This document shows positions 13,297-14,471 of a stretch of DNA of 14,471 nucleotides, piece after piece. The stretch is from CAYXWM01 sp964392115 (GTDB lineage: Bacteria > Bacillota > Clostridia > Lachnospirales > WRBF01). Below the pieces are notes generated by a model, which was not told where the DNA came from, made no database searches, and saw only the letters and a program-made list of their open reading frames with translations. A program made the position numbers and the translations under genes. The DNA is taken from positions 1-14,471 of the forward strand of contig CAYMOU010000072.1 in the NCBI GenBank assembly GCA_964392115.1. Direction: 5' to 3'. The stretch's first letter is position 1. Each line of letters opens with the position of its first letter.

Positions 13297-13796
13297 ATAA
13301 TCAGCCCTCCAATATCCTGTAAGCTATTGTGAAAATACGTATTGCATCCTGAAAAGTAAAAGTTGACACCATTTGCGCTGACTAACTTTTTCGCCGTTTC
13401 TTGCTCGTTTTGGCTGATGTCATCTCCATAGAAATGAACCGAGAAATCAACGGTGTTGGCGTAACGGTTTTTATGATGTGTCTCGCCGTTCTTTTGAACA
13501 AAATAGGGTAATACATAGGGTATGCATCTGTCTATAACATTGCGAACGAAAGGACTGTAACTTCCATATAAGCATTTGCTGATAATTAGCAGTTCGCTAC
13601 ATTTTGACAGTAATACGCCCATGTTGTGATAGCCGTCTTTCAAAACACATACACCCGGGGTTTTAATCCAACATCCGAAGCAACCTATGCAATTTTTGAT
13701 GGAACCCTTATCGGATATTATAACTGTATCCTTATGGACATTGGGTTGTAATGATTCAAACTCATGCTGTGTCAAATCATGTATAATCATTTTCAC
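13293..13796 (-). CDS. Iron-sulfur-flavoprotein-like protein, short N-terminus
   Basis: This 167-aa flavodoxin-fold protein has the cluster motif CIGCFGCWIKTPGVCVLKDG: Cys36, 39, 42 and 50, i.e. C-x2-C-x2-C-x7-C. This is the compact motif known for a [4Fe-4S] cluster in iron-sulfur flavoproteins. SKCSELLIISKCLYGSYSPF plus VRNVIDRCIPY matches the following FMN-domain strand and helix. In full-length relatives about 25 residues with a GSPR FMN loop come first. Here the protein starts directly with MKMIIHDLTQHEFESL, so that loop is missing. The start is GTG at 13796 (GGGAGGG 7 nt upstream), overlapping the TetR gene end by 20 bp. It may need the adjacent FMN-loop protein as partner. Confidence 0.68.
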   Translation of the reverse strand: MKMIIHDLTQHEFESLQPNVHKDTVIISDKGSIKNCIGCFGCWIKTPGVCVLKDGYHNMGVLLSKCSELLIISKCLYGSYSPFVRNVIDRCIPYVLPYFVQKNGETHHKNRYANTVDFSVHFYGDDISQNEQETAKKLVSANGVNFYFSGCNTYFHNSLQDIGGLII

Positions 13797-14376
13797 ACTG
13801 TGACCCTCCCTTTAAAATATTTGCTTTAAGTACATCATTCCAGTTCCCTGAATAACGGACACACTTATTGGTCAGTAACGAAGAAATGCCGTGTACCTTA
13901 GCCCATAAGGAAAGCAAGTTGTTTATATATGCTTCTTTTGGCACGCCCAAATCCCGAAAGGCTTGGTATGCTATTTTCTTAAACAATCCAAATGGTGGAT
14001 AATCGTTGTTTTCATCACAATCCAAATCAATAACTAAATTTGAATGATAGAAGAGAAATTGAAAGTAATGCGGGTTTTCGCTGAAAAAGGAAATATAAGT
14101 ATCTCCCAGCATTGATACCGCCATAAGGCTATTATTTTGACCATTAACGGATGCAGACAACCTTGTCATAAACTTTTCAGTAACGTATTCGCCCATTGCA
14201 CGGGTAAGCTCCTCAATGTCCTTAAAGTGACTGTACGGAGCAGCGTGGCTTACACCGCATTTGGCAGCGACTTTTCTTAATGAAAAACCGTTCACACCAT
14301 CTTCGCTGATAAGCATAATTCCGGACTCAATGAGCTTATTTCTCAGATCGCCATGATGATACGGCATATCTTTCAT
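13777..14376 (-). CDS. TetR/AcrR-family repressor with WHG-type C-terminus
   Basis: This 199-aa protein has an N-terminal TetR helix-turn-helix at about residues 10-56: LRNKLIESGIMLISEDGVNG, FSLRKVAAKCGVSHAAPYSH, then FKDIEELTRAM. The C-terminal domain contains LLSLWAKVHGISSLLT, the WHG signature of the TetR_C WHG group. AGGAGG lies 8 nt before the ATG. It is the first gene of a three-gene unit with two flavoproteins, and the gene ends overlap. Directly upstream, a perfect palindrome covers the -10 of a consensus promoter, so it very probably represses its own operon. The ligand is unknown. Confidence 0.9.
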   Translation of the reverse strand: MKDMPYHHGDLRNKLIESGIMLISEDGVNGFSLRKVAAKCGVSHAAPYSHFKDIEELTRAMGEYVTEKFMTRLSASVNGQNNSLMAVSMLGDTYISFFSENPHYFQFLFYHSNLVIDLDCDENNDYPPFGLFKKIAYQAFRDLGVPKEAYINNLLSLWAKVHGISSLLTNKCVRYSGNWNDVLKANILKGGSQCENDYT

Positions 14377-14387
14377 AAATATTTCCT

Positions 14388-14418
14388 CCTATAATCTTTG
14401 CATTGTAAAGATTATAGG
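14388..14418. promoter_or_regulatory. TetR operator palindrome
   Basis: CCTATAATCTTT (14388-14399) and AAAGATTATAGG (14407-14418) are perfect 12-bp inverted repeats with a 7-bp spacer. The palindrome covers the minus-strand -10 box and reaches into the ribosome site of the TetR gene. A further related half-site, ATATCTTT (14422-14429), lies in the spacer. Repressor binding here would block the promoter. Confidence 0.8.
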
Positions 14419-14439
14419 GCAATATCTTTACGGTGTCAA
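14411..14439 (-). promoter_or_regulatory. Perfect sigma-A consensus promoter of the TetR/flavoprotein operon
   Basis: On the minus strand TTGACA (14439-14434), exactly 17 bp, then TATAAT (14416-14411). Both boxes match consensus at all positions. Such a strong promoter fits a gene set normally held off by a repressor. Confidence 0.85.
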
Positions 14440-14471
14440 GATATATGTTTAATCCTTCTATTCAAAAATAT

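Overview
The window looks like a chromosomal piece of a low-GC, anaerobic Firmicute, most likely a Clostridia-class organism. It is AT-rich with strong AGGAGG-type ribosome binding sites and frequent TTG/GTG starts. It carries an S-layer-homology protein, a LytTR/DUF3021 regulator pair, an ECF sigma/anti-sigma pair and transketolase split into two subunits. No phage, plasmid or CRISPR genes are visible. No similarity search was possible, so family calls rest on motifs read by eye.

Layout. 1-356: the 3' end of an SLH-domain gene and its terminator. 357-1064: mostly non-coding, with a hairpin covering a Shine-Dalgarno, a possible broken micro-ORF, a terminator, and a LytTR-type promoter with direct repeats 21 bp apart. 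1065-2370 (+): LytTR regulator, DUF3021 membrane protein and 2TM protein, resembling a LytTR regulatory system. 2371-2719: a 102-bp palindromic MITE-like element and a bidirectional terminator. 2720-4979 (-): a small tail-anchored membrane protein, an ECF sigma factor and an overlapping anti-sigma-like membrane protein. 5015-5065: a very strong REP-like palindromic terminator.

5156-10868 (-) is the main metabolic unit. It runs LacI-family regulator, FucI/AraA-superfamily isomerase, transketolase N-half, transketolase C-half, glycerol-kinase-like FGGY kinase. The last four genes are chained by ATGA stop/start overlaps. The gene set implies the route aldose to ketose, then ketose phosphate, then two-carbon transfer by transketolase. 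The natural sugar is unknown. The D-apiose/apulose-4-phosphate transketolase route is one known scheme with the same logic.

10869-11919 has no confident gene. It holds the LacI-operon promoter region, a hairpin plus U-tract on the minus strand, AT-rich repeats, an IS3-end-like hairpin and a 41-codon ORF. 11920-12447 (+) encodes a helical-repeat (HEAT-like) protein. 12655-14376 (-) is a TetR-type repressor followed by two overlapping flavodoxin-fold oxidoreductases. They are driven by a perfect-consensus promoter whose -10 lies inside a perfect 12-bp-arm palindrome.
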